Positions 16,644-25,653 of a stretch of 64,000 nucleotides of DNA are shown piece after piece; position 1 is the first letter of the stretch; the number at the start of each line of letters is the position of its first letter. The position numbers and the translations under genes are program-made. The DNA lies in the NCBI RefSeq assembly GCF_002017865.1, contig NZ_MTJN01000002.1:3596001-3660000 (forward strand), given 5' to 3'. The notes under the pieces are model-generated. The model was not told the origin of the DNA. It made no database searches and saw nothing but the letters and a program-made list of their open reading frames with translations. Origin of the DNA: Rhodoferax fermentans. Its GTDB lineage: Bacteria > Pseudomonadota > Gammaproteobacteria > Burkholderiales > Burkholderiaceae_C.

Positions 16644-16931
16644 ATGGCTACCGATACTGTACTGCCACCCGCCAGAAAGATGCTGGTGCTGGAATCTGCT
16701 TGGGAGATTGAAAACCTGATCGGCCTGCTGCTTGATAAAGCAAGTTCTGATGAATGGGATCTGGAGCACGAGCAAGCAATGATTTTGCGGGGCTTGGGCA
16801 CACGCATTCAAGACCTAAGCCGAGTCGTGATGAGCGCGATGAGCGACGAAGTTGCCACCATTGAAGAACTTCAAATCAAAGTGTTCGGGACCAGATTCAA
16901 GCCGTCCTCGGTGGCGATGGCGCCCCAATGA
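16644..16931 (+). CDS. Small hypothetical protein A of the element
   Basis: About 95 residues (MATDTVLPPARKMLVLESAWEIENL...), acidic and probably helical, with no recognised domain. The start is set at 16644 because the bases just before it (GAAAGTGAGTTCAAAA) are nearly identical to those before the next gene at 16966; an in-frame ATG at 16626 is an alternative. The EIENLIGLLLDKA segment weakly resembles ELETLLALSITLM of the next protein, so the two may be diverged duplicates. Confidence 0.5.
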   Translation: MATDTVLPPARKMLVLESAWEIENLIGLLLDKASSDEWDLEHEQAMILRGLGTRIQDLSRVVMSAMSDEVATIEELQIKVFGTRFKPSSVAMAPQ

Positions 16932-16965
16932 GGCCTTCAACATAAATTTGAAAGCGAGTTCAAAA

Positions 16966-17217
16966 ATGTCTACCAACGAATTTACACCAACAGCAGATAG
17001 CAACCTTTTTGCGTTCGGATTCCTTGAGGATGAACTTGAAACGCTGCTGGCACTTTCAATTACTTTGATGAATAGGCTAGAAGATCAAGGCGAAGACGGC
17101 GACGTTACATCATGGCGTTTGTCACAAGTGCTGAACGAACGACTATCAAGCGTTACCTTCACGAACAACATGCGGGTACTGATGCTGGGTAAGAAATTGG
17201 AGGTCACCAATGTATAA
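16966..17217 (+). CDS. Small hypothetical protein B of the element
   Basis: 83 residues (MSTNEFTPTADSNLFAFGFLEDELETLLALSITLMNRLEDQ...), acidic, helical-looking, with no recognised domain. It is preceded by GAAAGCGAGTTCAAAA, matching the leader of the gene at 16644 at all but one position. Its stop overlaps the start of the next gene at 17210 by eight bases, so the two are likely cotranslated. Confidence 0.5.
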   Translation: MSTNEFTPTADSNLFAFGFLEDELETLLALSITLMNRLEDQGEDGDVTSWRLSQVLNERLSSVTFTNNMRVLMLGKKLEVTNV

Positions 17218-17671
17218 CAAGTCCACAGTCGATAGCACCGCCGCCAGTCAAGCACTCGCTTTTTCTGCAAATAGTGCGGTCTCGGTAATGCGCAATGCAA
17301 AAGCTGCCCGGGTTATTCTTCGCACTGTTGTGTTGGCGATACGTGCGGTGGAAGATGGTTCAGCTTCGTTTGACGAAGACAGCACATCTTCACGTTGGAG
17401 TGCTGCGCTTGGGGCGGCACGCTCCAGATTGGCGATGGTTCGCTATGAACTGACAGAAAAAAGCCATGCACCTTGCCTTGATTTCGTAGAGCCTATGGTC
17501 TTGATTGACGCCCTTGACGCTGCTTTGTGGTTCGGTCAATCATGCACAGATGCATCCCGATTGACCAACATGGAGGCCATGATCGCCGCCGAAGTCGTGA
17601 TTGATTCTCTTGATGAGTTCTTGCGAGAGTGCGATGCACTCGAGAAGCCGGAAATAGCCCTAGTGCATTGA
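17210..17671 (+). CDS. Hypothetical protein of the element
   Basis: 153 residues, alanine-rich and predominantly helical (NAKAARVILRTVVLAIRAVED; MEAMIAAEVVIDSLDEFLRECDALE). No motif recognised. It overlaps protein B by eight bases. GC content here is lower than in the chromosomal flanks, as in the rest of the 16-18.6 kb stretch, consistent with acquired DNA. Confidence 0.5.
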   Translation: MYNKSTVDSTAASQALAFSANSAVSVMRNAKAARVILRTVVLAIRAVEDGSASFDEDSTSSRWSAALGAARSRLAMVRYELTEKSHAPCLDFVEPMVLIDALDAALWFGQSCTDASRLTNMEAMIAAEVVIDSLDEFLRECDALEKPEIALVH

Positions 17672-17674
17672 AAT

Positions 17675-17767
17675 TTTGCCACGCCTACCCCGCGCCTGAT
17701 CCGCAAGGGGGAAAAGTCGGACACCTTCACCGACCTGGCGGCGGCACCCTTTGAAGGCCGCACCTGA
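17675..17767 (+). pseudogene. Orphan 3' gene fragment (31 codons, no start)
   Basis: Between two stops lies an open stretch reading TPRLIRKGEKSDTFTDLAAA, then PFEGRT and a stop, with GC-rich codon use unlike the AT-richer genes around it. It has no start codon. It looks like the leftover C-terminal end of a deleted or replaced gene. Inference from composition only. Confidence 0.3.
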
Positions 17768-17777
17768 AGGGGTGGCG

Positions 17778-18497
17778 ATGGATGAAACTGAAACCCAAAG
17801 CGGCGGACAAGCAAATCTTGATTACCTGGCATCGCCGCTTGATACCGAAAAAAGAACGGCATTGGAGCTTGTTTGCAATGATTTGGGTCTGAATCGTGAA
17901 GCATTCGAGTGCATTGAATTTGAAGCACGCCTGTTGCGGGATTTTGAATCTCACAAAAAACCAGTTTTGCAGACACCCCGCGAGAGAGTGAAAGCCTTCA
18001 AAAATGTTGAAAAACTTGCGAAGGAACTGCAGGCGGCAATCAATGAGTTGGGCTATCAAGATCGTTTATTGTTGGGTGAAGAAATGGCGCCTGAAGCGGT
18101 ACCCAGCGACCCACATTTCACGATCAAAGGCCCTGGCTATCTAGCCTCATTTGGCGGTGTTAAACACCACCAGCCGACATATTCAATACATGATGGCGGG
18201 CGTGTTGGTTATGTCGGTTTAGAGGCTGAAAAACTTGCGGAAGCCTGCAACGCGCAACTGTTGAGGATTGGTGACCACGGGAAGAGCGGGGGCCGGAAAT
18301 CAGTGCAACAACATTACGTCTGGCACTTGTCAGCGATTAAATGTGCTGTCGAAAATACGTCAATCAAGATCGGACGCGGTGGCAGCTTTGAGCGCCTGTG
18401 CAATGCTGTTTTTGTGGCCGCCGATGTTCCAGCCAATTCCGAGGGAGCACTTCGCATCTTTTTAAAAGAGGTCGGAACCGATTTTGAGCGGTTCTGA
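17778..18497 (+). CDS. Hypothetical protein of the element
   Basis: 239 residues beginning MDETETQSGGQANLDYLAS. GAAGGGG precedes the ATG at a good distance; a TTG at 17751 is less likely. The N-terminal half has a helical segment (PRERVKAFKNVEKLAKELQAAINEL) and the C-terminal half is mixed (HFTIKGPGYLASFGG; HGKSGGRKSVQQHYVWHLSAIKCAVEN; GALRIFLKEVGTDFERF). No known domain recognised. It lies between the small acidic genes and the AlpA regulator. Confidence 0.6.
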   Translation: MDETETQSGGQANLDYLASPLDTEKRTALELVCNDLGLNREAFECIEFEARLLRDFESHKKPVLQTPRERVKAFKNVEKLAKELQAAINELGYQDRLLLGEEMAPEAVPSDPHFTIKGPGYLASFGGVKHHQPTYSIHDGGRVGYVGLEAEKLAEACNAQLLRIGDHGKSGGRKSVQQHYVWHLSAIKCAVENTSIKIGRGGSFERLCNAVFVAADVPANSEGALRIFLKEVGTDFERF

Positions 18498-18621
18498 AAT
18501 GGATTAAACCAGAACCAAAAGCATCAGGAATATTCCAGACAAATAGCACAGTAGATGTTTCCTTAGACAGCTCATCTTACGGCGGTGATTATCGGGCCTC
18601 AGCAACCCTTGGAGGCCGCAA

Positions 18622-18894
18622 ATGACGCTAAACACTCATCTACAACACAACCCGCATACCAGTGGAAATAAGCCCACACCAGCCGCTAACCAGCCATCTG
18701 CTCAACCTAACCAAGCCGATAGGTTAATCAGACTGCCGGAGGTCCGTAAACTCACTTCTCTCGGCAAATTCGCTATCTATGAAACCCCTGGATTTCCAAA
18801 GCGCCTAACCCTATCGCGTAGATGCGTCGGTTGGAAATTGTCCGAGGTCATGGCGTGGATTGAAAGCCGTTCAGCGGTAGGTGAACAGGCATGA
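18622..18894 (+). CDS. AlpA-type phage transcriptional regulator
   Basis: 90-residue MerR-like/AlpA excisionase-regulator protein. The C-terminal two-thirds has the family pattern RLIRLPEVRKLTSLGKFAIYE, then TPGFPKRLTLSRRCVGWKLSEVMAWIESR: HTH, wing, and the VGW..SEV.AWI signature. The first 30 residues are a disordered Asn/Pro/Gln tail. A strong GGAGG lies 8 bases before the ATG. AlpA of P4-like elements controls integrase/excision genes; here it stands before the tape-measure gene cluster, so it may switch these genes on. Its stop overlaps a 24-codon frame (ATGA). Confidence 0.88.
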   Translation: MTLNTHLQHNPHTSGNKPTPAANQPSAQPNQADRLIRLPEVRKLTSLGKFAIYETPGFPKRLTLSRRCVGWKLSEVMAWIESRSAVGEQA

Positions 18895-18965
18895 AAGGGC
18901 TTCAAAACCAAGCCGCTGCCTGCCCGTGCCAAGTGGTGTTGCAGCCAGTTACTGGCCAGCAATGA
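18891..18965 (+). CDS. Possible 24-residue small protein
   Basis: The frame MKGLQNQAAACPCQVVLQP and five more residues starts on the AlpA stop (ATGA overlap) and ends ten bases before the next gene. It could be a coupled leader peptide that keeps ribosomes moving between alpA and the gene at 18975, or chance. There is no strong Shine-Dalgarno of its own. Confidence 0.22.
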   Translation: MKGLQNQAAACPCQVVLQPVTGQQ

Positions 18966-18974
18966 AGGCCAACC

Positions 18975-19310
18975 ATGGCGGGACGGACCATAACCCATGA
19001 AGAGCGGCGCCGGGTGTTTGCTTTGAGGCGTGAGTCAAACACCTACTCACAACACAAACCGGGCCGCGTGCCCCCTGCAGACTCACCAAACCGCCCGGAA
19101 CTGGCCCGACTGTGGTTCGCAGCGCACCAGTTGACACAAAAGAGGCAACTGCGCACCTTTTCCTATTGTGGCTTTAGGTTTGGCGTGGTCTATGTCGGGG
19201 AATCACTCTGTGTCTTGGACTGGGCCTTGCGCAAAGTGCTGGTGAAGCCACCAGGGTCAATAGCCACCCTTGGCACCATCCTGGGCAATGCAAAGGTGTT
19301 CCACCAATGA
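18975..19310 (+). CDS. Hypothetical protein of the element
   Basis: 111 residues, basic N-terminus (MAGRTITHEERRRVFALRRESNTY), then RPELARLWFAAHQLTQKRQLRTFSYCGFRFGVVYVGESLCVLDW. The pattern suggests a small alpha/beta protein; no family recognised. Its stop overlaps the next gene by four bases (ATGA), so they are coupled. Confidence 0.6.
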   Translation: MAGRTITHEERRRVFALRRESNTYSQHKPGRVPPADSPNRPELARLWFAAHQLTQKRQLRTFSYCGFRFGVVYVGESLCVLDWALRKVLVKPPGSIATLGTILGNAKVFHQ

Positions 19311-19600
19311 CACCTATCACCACCACCAGGCCACCGTGCGACACCCGCCCGGATCAAGCCGCCCGCGTTGCTGACTATCTGGAGCTGAACCCCGCCAGCA
19401 CAGCAAAAGAGATAGATGCCGCCTGCGATGTGGGCAGTGTCACAAAGGTCATTTCAGACATGCCCCACTTGAACTATGGCCTGCGCAAAGGCTGGAGGTA
19501 TGTCACGTGTGACAGCGGCAACCGCACGCGAAGAGTGCGCACGTATGCACTCGTTCACCGCCCAGCATCGATACCAGACCTGTTTTCTCAACTCGAATGA
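19307..19600 (+). CDS. Winged-helix-like hypothetical protein
   Basis: 97 residues. RVADYLELNPASTAKEIDAACDVGSVTKVISDM followed by GLRKGWRYVTCDSGNRTRRVRTYAL has the helix-turn-helix-wing order of small replication or regulatory winged-helix proteins; this is pattern judgement, not a named family. It lies 26 bases before the tape-measure gene and may regulate it. Confidence 0.6.
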   Translation: MTPITTTRPPCDTRPDQAARVADYLELNPASTAKEIDAACDVGSVTKVISDMPHLNYGLRKGWRYVTCDSGNRTRRVRTYALVHRPASIPDLFSQLE

Positions 19601-19626
19601 CGCCCCCAAATTTGTAGGACCTCACC

Positions 19627-22260
19627 ATGGCAAACGCACAAACAACCATAGATCTGATCTTCAACGGTGTTGACCGCACCGGCGCCGCCACCGTGGCCGC
19701 CCTGGACAACGCCCGCAAGTTCAGCGGCTCAGTAAGAGATATCACCGAGCCCATTGCCAGCTTCACCACGGGTGCGGTCAAGTTGGAGGCCGGTATCTTG
19801 GCCGCTGGTGTGGCCATGACGGTTTTTGCCGTTAAAACCGCTGGTGATTTTGACTCGGCCTTCAGGCAGATCAGCACCATCATCGACGCCAGCGACGAGG
19901 ATTTGGCGGGCTTCAAGGCTGCCATTTTGGATTACGCGCAGGGCAGCACCCAGCCGCTGGAGCAGATCACCAATGCACTCGCTAACGCCATCGGCAGCGG
20001 CGTGGACTGGGCGCAGTCACTGGACTTGATCAGCGTGGCCGAAAAACTGGCTGTGGCCACCCGCTCAGACCTGGATAGCACCACCAAGGTGCTGGTCAGC
20101 ACGCTCAACAGCTATGGGCTTGAGATAGCCGACGCCGGCAAGGTGAGTGATCTGTTTTTCAAGATCATTGACGAGGGTGACATTAGCATGGGCGACCTGG
20201 CCGCCAGCTTTGCCAAGGTGGCGCCAATTGCCAAGATCAGCGGCGTGTCGCTGGAAGAAGTGGGCGCAGCCATTGCCACGCTGACGGCCAGCGGCATCAA
20301 GCCCGCTGAATCCATCGAATACCTTCGCGGCGCCATCAACAACATCATCAGCCCGAGCAAGCAGGGTGCGGATTTGGCCGCAGAACTGGGCATCAACTTC
20401 AATGCCGCAGGCCTCAAGGCACAGGGCCTGGCTGGCCTGCTGGCTGAGGTGGCGCTCAAGACCGGCGGCAGTGCCGACAAAATGAAAATTTTGTTTGGCG
20501 ACATTGGCGGCTTTACCGCTGCTGCCACGCTGGCGGGGCCCCAAGCTGAAAAGTTTGCTGAGACGCTCAAGGCGATGGGTGATGTTGCTGGTGCGACGGA
20601 CGCGGCATTTGCGAAGGTGAGCGGTAGCCTGGAGGTCTCTGGCGCAAAGATTGCCAACGCGTTCACCGCACTGCTGGTGTCCATCGGCAGCCCTTTGCTG
20701 GATGAATTTGGTGGTGTGGCCAATGCCATTGCCGGGATTTTCAGCGGCCTGGCTGATAGCGCCAGAACCGGCGGGCTTAAAGACTTGGTGACCTACGTTG
20801 AAAGCCAAATGGCCGGGTTGCAGGCAGCGGTCGAGCGCGTGGCTAAGAACCTGCCCGCCGCGTTGGCGTCGGCAGACTTCAGCGGGTTCAAAGGTGGAAT
20901 TGACGCGGTGATCACCTCTGTGAAAGCGCTGTTTGGTGGCCTGGACCTGACCAGTGTAGACGGCCTGCGCAGCGCGATTGAGACCATGGGCGCGGCCTTT
21001 CTGGGGCTGAGCCTGTATGTGAGTGGCGTGGTCGAATCATTCAAACCACTGTTTGACACCCTGGTGGCTGTGGGCAGCGGTGCCAAAGATGCTGACCTGA
21101 GCTTTCTGTCCATCGCGGGTAGCCTGGGTGGCCTGGTGACCCAGCTCAACATTGCTCTGCCATTGTTTGATGTGTTGATTGGTGTGCTGGCTGCTAAAAG
21201 CGGCCTGGGCTTGGCGAAGGAGTTGACAGACCTCTCGGCCTTGCTGCCTGCGTTGACCTCTGGACTGGGGCTGGTGGCAAAAGCCGGTGCGCTGGCGGGT
21301 GCGGGTATGGCTGGTTATGAATTGGGTGGTCTAGTGAACGAGGGCATCAGCGCGTTGATCAGCAAGATCACCGGCAGCGAGAACACGCTGGGCACGTGGA
21401 TCTACAACATGACCCACGCCGACGAGGCCGCAACGGCGCTGGGTGCGTCCACCACTAAGGCGGCCACCAAGATCGAGGATATGAGCAAAGCCACCAGCGG
21501 TGTGGCGGGCGACTTTAGCGCGGCCAACCAGGCCATGCTGGACAACTTTGCGGCCAGTGAAAAGGCTGCTGAAGGGTCCGTTCGCCTAACTGATGCTACC
21601 AAGGATGCAAGTAAATATGTCCTGGCAACCGTACCTATTTACGACAAGGCAACCGGGGCTATCACCGGGTACGAACAGAAGTTGGTGAAGTCTGCAGCTG
21701 GCACGATTGAGTTAACAGAAAAGACCGATAAGGCCAGCACCAGCCTGGACGCCATTGCAGAGAAAACAAAAAAAGCTGAAGAGGCCCAAGCCAGGTGGAA
21801 CTTGGCAGTTATGAAAATGAACTCTGACGAAAAAATAGCTGAGATTGCCAGTCAGACAAAAATCGCGACTGCGCAGATTGAAGCGGATGCCAAGAAAACC
21901 GTTGCCGCCTATGAGTCCCTCAACGAAACCATCAAAGACACCAGCAAAAGCGTTGCAAATTTGTTTGGGTTGTTGATCACCCCCAATGCAATGGATTGGG
22001 CGACATACCGAAAACTGCAAGACGAAACAACCAAAGAGAGTCAACGTCGTGACGAAGCGATGAAGTTGCAAAAGGACCTGACAACTACGCAAATTGACCT
22101 CATGAAGGCGCAGATAAAAGCCTTTGAAAATGGCAATGCCATGATCAAGATCAATGGGGACGGCCTGCAGCCCCACCTGGAGGCCTTCATGTGGGAGATC
22201 CTCAAGTCCATCCAGGTGCGGGTCAACAAAGACGGCATGAAGATGCTGTTGGGGGCCTGA
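19627..22260 (+). CDS. Phage tail tape-measure protein, TP901 family (orphan)
   Basis: 877-residue TP901-type tape-measure protein. In phages this protein sets tail length and is loaded inside the tail tube. The TP901 core is near residues 70-330 (AGDFDSAFRQISTIID; ALANAIGSGVDWAQSLDLI; VLVSTLNSYGLEIADAGKVSDLFFKIIDEGDISMGDLAASFAKVAPIAK; LTASGIKPAESIEYLRGAI). Hydrophobic, Gly/Ala-rich segments lie near 340-570, and a long Lys/Glu/Ala helical stretch near 680-820 looks coiled. The C-terminus is HLEAFMWEILKSIQVRVNKDGMKMLLGA. No other tail, capsid or packaging gene is present. The length would suit a tail of roughly siphovirus scale. Gene 22264 starts four bases after its stop. Confidence 0.93.
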   Translation: MANAQTTIDLIFNGVDRTGAATVAALDNARKFSGSVRDITEPIASFTTGAVKLEAGILAAGVAMTVFAVKTAGDFDSAFRQISTIIDASDEDLAGFKAAILDYAQGSTQPLEQITNALANAIGSGVDWAQSLDLISVAEKLAVATRSDLDSTTKVLVSTLNSYGLEIADAGKVSDLFFKIIDEGDISMGDLAASFAKVAPIAKISGVSLEEVGAAIATLTASGIKPAESIEYLRGAINNIISPSKQGADLAAELGINFNAAGLKAQGLAGLLAEVALKTGGSADKMKILFGDIGGFTAAATLAGPQAEKFAETLKAMGDVAGATDAAFAKVSGSLEVSGAKIANAFTALLVSIGSPLLDEFGGVANAIAGIFSGLADSARTGGLKDLVTYVESQMAGLQAAVERVAKNLPAALASADFSGFKGGIDAVITSVKALFGGLDLTSVDGLRSAIETMGAAFLGLSLYVSGVVESFKPLFDTLVAVGSGAKDADLSFLSIAGSLGGLVTQLNIALPLFDVLIGVLAAKSGLGLAKELTDLSALLPALTSGLGLVAKAGALAGAGMAGYELGGLVNEGISALISKITGSENTLGTWIYNMTHADEAATALGASTTKAATKIEDMSKATSGVAGDFSAANQAMLDNFAASEKAAEGSVRLTDATKDASKYVLATVPIYDKATGAITGYEQKLVKSAAGTIELTEKTDKASTSLDAIAEKTKKAEEAQARWNLAVMKMNSDEKIAEIASQTKIATAQIEADAKKTVAAYESLNETIKDTSKSVANLFGLLITPNAMDWATYRKLQDETTKESQRRDEAMKLQKDLTTTQIDLMKAQIKAFENGNAMIKINGDGLQPHLEAFMWEILKSIQVRVNKDGMKMLLGA

Positions 22261-22263
22261 GCC

Positions 22264-22662
22264 ATGCACGCCACACCCGAGAGGAAGGTTTTTGACAACC
22301 TTGGCCGTGATCAGATCATCGCCGCTATCGTGGGTGGCCACGATGTGTTTGCCGCCTATTGCGAGATTTTCGAGCCACTCAACCCGATAGGCTCGTTTAT
22401 GTCTTTCTTTGGCGCCTGGCACTGTTTGCAGCAGTGCATAGAGGCCTTGAGTCGCGCCGGACTACTGCCACAGTTGCCAGACCCGCATTACAACGACTTC
22501 ATTCACGGCAGCAAAAGTGATCGATATGCGACGGCTGAGCGCTGCGCCAAGGCTGATGACATTCAAGAATTGGTAGCGCTCGCTGGCGTGATGGCGGCGT
22601 GCATCGAGCCCTACAAAAGCCGCTTCAGGTTCAACAACAGAGCCCCCTATTTGACTTGTTGA
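22264..22662 (+). CDS. Hypothetical protein coupled to the tape-measure gene
   Basis: 132 residues (MHATPERKVFDNLGRDQIIAAIVGGHDVFAAYCEIFEPLNPIGSFMSFFGAWHCLQQC...), mostly helical, cysteine-containing, with no recognised domain. The start is four bases after the tape-measure stop, so production is probably linked to it. By position it could be an assembly chaperone or partner, but no tail-chaperone frameshift signal is seen. Confidence 0.65.
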   Translation: MHATPERKVFDNLGRDQIIAAIVGGHDVFAAYCEIFEPLNPIGSFMSFFGAWHCLQQCIEALSRAGLLPQLPDPHYNDFIHGSKSDRYATAERCAKADDIQELVALAGVMAACIEPYKSRFRFNNRAPYLTC

Positions 22663-22728
22663 CAAGTCTCAACACGGCCACTTGAACCTGAATCAGCTGC
22701 GGCATTTGCCTGCACCCATACCCACCCC

Positions 22729-25653
22729 ATGAAAACAACAATAACCCCCGACCTGATCCGGGCCGCCCTGCAGCACATCCCCGCGAACCTACCCCGCGAC
22801 GAATGGGCACGCGTGGGCATGGCCATCAAAAGCGAATTCCCAGATGAAACAGGCCGCGACCTGTTCACCGACTGGAGCGCCACAGCGGACGGCTTTGACC
22901 TCAAGGCCGCCCGGTCCACCTGGCAGAGCATCAAGCCCGGCGGCGGTGTGGCCATTGGCACATTGCTGCACCTGGCCAAACAAAACGGCTTTACCCTGCC
23001 CAAGCCCGACCAGGCGCCAGCCCAGCCCGACCCCGCCACGGTGGCACGCCTGGCCAGCGAGCGGGCTGCCAAACAACAAGCCGACCAAGCCCAGCAGCAG
23101 GCCGCCCACGAACACGCTGCCAGTGAGGCTGCGCTACTGTGGGAACAGGCCAGCGAGACAGGCGAAAGCACTTACCTGACCCGCAAGGGTGTGCAAGCCC
23201 ACGGCCTGCGCTTTGCGCCTGAGGGCTGGCTGCTGGTGCCCTTGCGTGACAGTGCGGGCAAGCTGTGGAACCTGCAACGCATTGCACCCGCCCGCCCGGC
23301 GGGCGGTGGCACTGACAAACTGTTTTTGAAGGGTGGGCGCAAGTCCGGCCTGTTTCACTGGTGCGGCGATCCGACCGGGGCCGCTGCGCTGCTGGTGGCT
23401 GAAGGCTATGCCACCGCCGCCAGTTTGCACGCATGCACGGGCCGCCCCTGCGCTGTGGCGTTTGACGCGGGCAATTTGCCAGCAGTGGCCAAAGCGCTGC
23501 ACCAGGCACACCCGGCGGCGCTGATCGTGATCTGTGGTGATGATGATGCCGCCACCCAAGCCCGCACCGGGCGCAACCCTGGCCGCGAGAAAGCCACAGC
23601 GGCCGCCCGTGCTGTGGCTGGCCTGGCGGTGTTTCCTGAGCCGCTGCCTGATGGTTCCAGCGACTTCAACGACTTGCACCAGGCCGCCGGTTATGACGCG
23701 GTGGCTTTGATCGTGAGCCAGGCGATTGACTACTTTGAGCCGCCCCAGCAGCAGGCCAAAACGCCCGTACAGTCAACGACCGCGCCCAAGCCTGCCAACG
23801 GTGCCCAGCGCAGCCAAGACAAGCCCAACGGGGCCAATGCTGGCCCCGGTGCCACCCCTGGCGATACCGAGCGGGTTTATGACCCCTTCGTCATTGATGA
23901 AACGGGCGTGTGGTTCTGTGGTGCTGACCAGGACGGCAAACGCAAGCCGCCCGAATGGATCTGCAGCCCCTTGACGGTAGAGGCTTTCACCCGCGACCAA
24001 GACGGCGGCGGCTGGGGCTACTACCTGGCGTTTGCTGATCCATTGGGCGTGCAGAAGCACTGGGCCATGCCCGCCCGCATGTTGTCTGCTGACGGTGGCG
24101 AATACCGCGCCACGCTGTTGAATATGGGTTTGCGCATTGGCACCACACCCCGCGCCCGTAACCTGCTGACCCAGTACCTGCAAAGCCGCCAGCCTGAAGA
24201 ATTCGCCAGCTGCACCGACCGCATCGGCTGGCACGGTGCCGCCTTTGTGCTGCCCCGTGAAACCATCACCAGCGGCACGGATGCCGAGCGCATTGTTTTT
24301 CAGTCCGATGCCCCGATTGAAAACACCTTCAAAGCCAAGGGCACGCCCGAGCAATGGCGCGACCGCGTGGGGGCGCTGTGTGCTGGCAATTCCCGGCTGG
24401 TGTTTGCGGTGGCCTGCGCTTTTGCCGGGCCACTGCTGCGCCCGGCGGGTATGGAGTCGGGCGGGTTTCACTACCGGGGCGACAGCTCCAGCGGCAAAAC
24501 CACCGCTTTGAAGCTGGCCGCCAGCGTGTACGGCGGTGCCAACTACCTGCAGCGCTGGCGAGCCACTGACAACGCTTTGGAGGCCATCGCCGCCCAACAC
24601 TGTGACGGCCTGCTGATCTTGGATGAACTGGCACAGATCGACCCCAAGACGGCGGGCGAATGCGCCTACATGCTGGCCAATGAATCCGGCAAGGCCCGTG
24701 CTACCCGCACCGGCACACCCCGCGCCCGACAGGCTTGGCGCCTGTTGTTCCTGTCCGCTGGTGAATTGGGCCTGGCTGACCATATGGCAGAGGGCCAAAA
24801 GCGAACCCGCGTGGGGCAAGAAGTGCGCATGGTGGACATTGCCGCCGATGCAGGCGCCGGCCTGGGTGCGTTTGAGGATCTGCACAGCATGGCAGGCGGT
24901 GCCGCCTTTGCCAAGCACATCACCGGGCAGGCCCAAAGCGTGTATGGTGCCCCGGGCCGCGCTTGGCTGCAATGGCTGGTGGACCATGCCGACACCCTCA
25001 AGGCCAGCATTCGCAGCGCATCCAACACCCTGGCGGCGGCCATGATGCCAGCCCATGCCAGCGGACAGGTCGAGCGGGTGGGCGCACGCTTTGCGCTGGT
25101 GGGCGCAGCCGGTGAGCTGGCCACCAGTGCGGGCCTGACCGGCTGGCCAGCGGGTGAGAGCGAGCGGGCCGCCCGTGCTTGCTTTGAATCCTGGCTGACG
25201 GGCCGGGGTGGCAGCGGTAACGGTGAGATTGTGGCCATGCTGCGACAGGTGCGGCGCTTTCTGGAAACGCACGGTGAGGGCCGCTTTGCCATGTGGCACC
25301 GGGGCAGCGATGACCACGCCCCCAAGACCCTGCAGCGTGCCGGTGTGCGGCGCATGCTGGATGCCGATGGCAACCCTATCAAGACCAATAGCCAGCATGG
25401 TGCGGAGTTTGGCGACCGGATGCCTGCAGCCCTGGGTGAGAGTGTCAGCTTTGAATACTTCATCCTAGCGGAAGCCTTCAGGACTGAAGTGTGTCAGGGG
25501 TTTGACTACCGGGCCGTGTGCCATGTCCTGATAGATCATGGCTGCCTTGCCCCTGACAGTGGCCGCCCGTTTGACTGCAGGCCCCGCCTGCCTGGCATTG
25601 GGCCTGCGACGTGTTACCGGATCACACCTGAGATATTCAATCTTGAGCTGTGA
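22729..25653 (+). CDS. PriCT/Toprim/DUF927 primase-helicase of the element
   Basis: 974-residue replication protein. Domains: PriCT-2-like at about 1-90 (LIRAALQHIPANLPRDEWARVGMAIKSE); Toprim at about 220-320 with EGYATAAS (about 225), CGDDDAA (about 268) and DGSSDFNDLHQAAG; and DUF927 superfamily-3-like helicase at about 440-770 with Walker A GDSSSGKTT (about 584-592), Walker B LLILDELAQ (about 628-636) and FLSAGELGLADHM. Comparable proteins initiate or drive replication of P4-like satellites and integrative elements. It has no neighbouring replication partners, so it probably acts on the DnaA-box/TGAGGGCA region. TGAGGGCA repeats also occur about 400 bases after its stop. Confidence 0.94.
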   Translation: MKTTITPDLIRAALQHIPANLPRDEWARVGMAIKSEFPDETGRDLFTDWSATADGFDLKAARSTWQSIKPGGGVAIGTLLHLAKQNGFTLPKPDQAPAQPDPATVARLASERAAKQQADQAQQQAAHEHAASEAALLWEQASETGESTYLTRKGVQAHGLRFAPEGWLLVPLRDSAGKLWNLQRIAPARPAGGGTDKLFLKGGRKSGLFHWCGDPTGAAALLVAEGYATAASLHACTGRPCAVAFDAGNLPAVAKALHQAHPAALIVICGDDDAATQARTGRNPGREKATAAARAVAGLAVFPEPLPDGSSDFNDLHQAAGYDAVALIVSQAIDYFEPPQQQAKTPVQSTTAPKPANGAQRSQDKPNGANAGPGATPGDTERVYDPFVIDETGVWFCGADQDGKRKPPEWICSPLTVEAFTRDQDGGGWGYYLAFADPLGVQKHWAMPARMLSADGGEYRATLLNMGLRIGTTPRARNLLTQYLQSRQPEEFASCTDRIGWHGAAFVLPRETITSGTDAERIVFQSDAPIENTFKAKGTPEQWRDRVGALCAGNSRLVFAVACAFAGPLLRPAGMESGGFHYRGDSSSGKTTALKLAASVYGGANYLQRWRATDNALEAIAAQHCDGLLILDELAQIDPKTAGECAYMLANESGKARATRTGTPRARQAWRLLFLSAGELGLADHMAEGQKRTRVGQEVRMVDIAADAGAGLGAFEDLHSMAGGAAFAKHITGQAQSVYGAPGRAWLQWLVDHADTLKASIRSASNTLAAAMMPAHASGQVERVGARFALVGAAGELATSAGLTGWPAGESERAARACFESWLTGRGGSGNGEIVAMLRQVRRFLETHGEGRFAMWHRGSDDHAPKTLQRAGVRRMLDADGNPIKTNSQHGAEFGDRMPAALGESVSFEYFILAEAFRTEVCQGFDYRAVCHVLIDHGCLAPDSGRPFDCRPRLPGIGPATCYRITPEIFNLEL

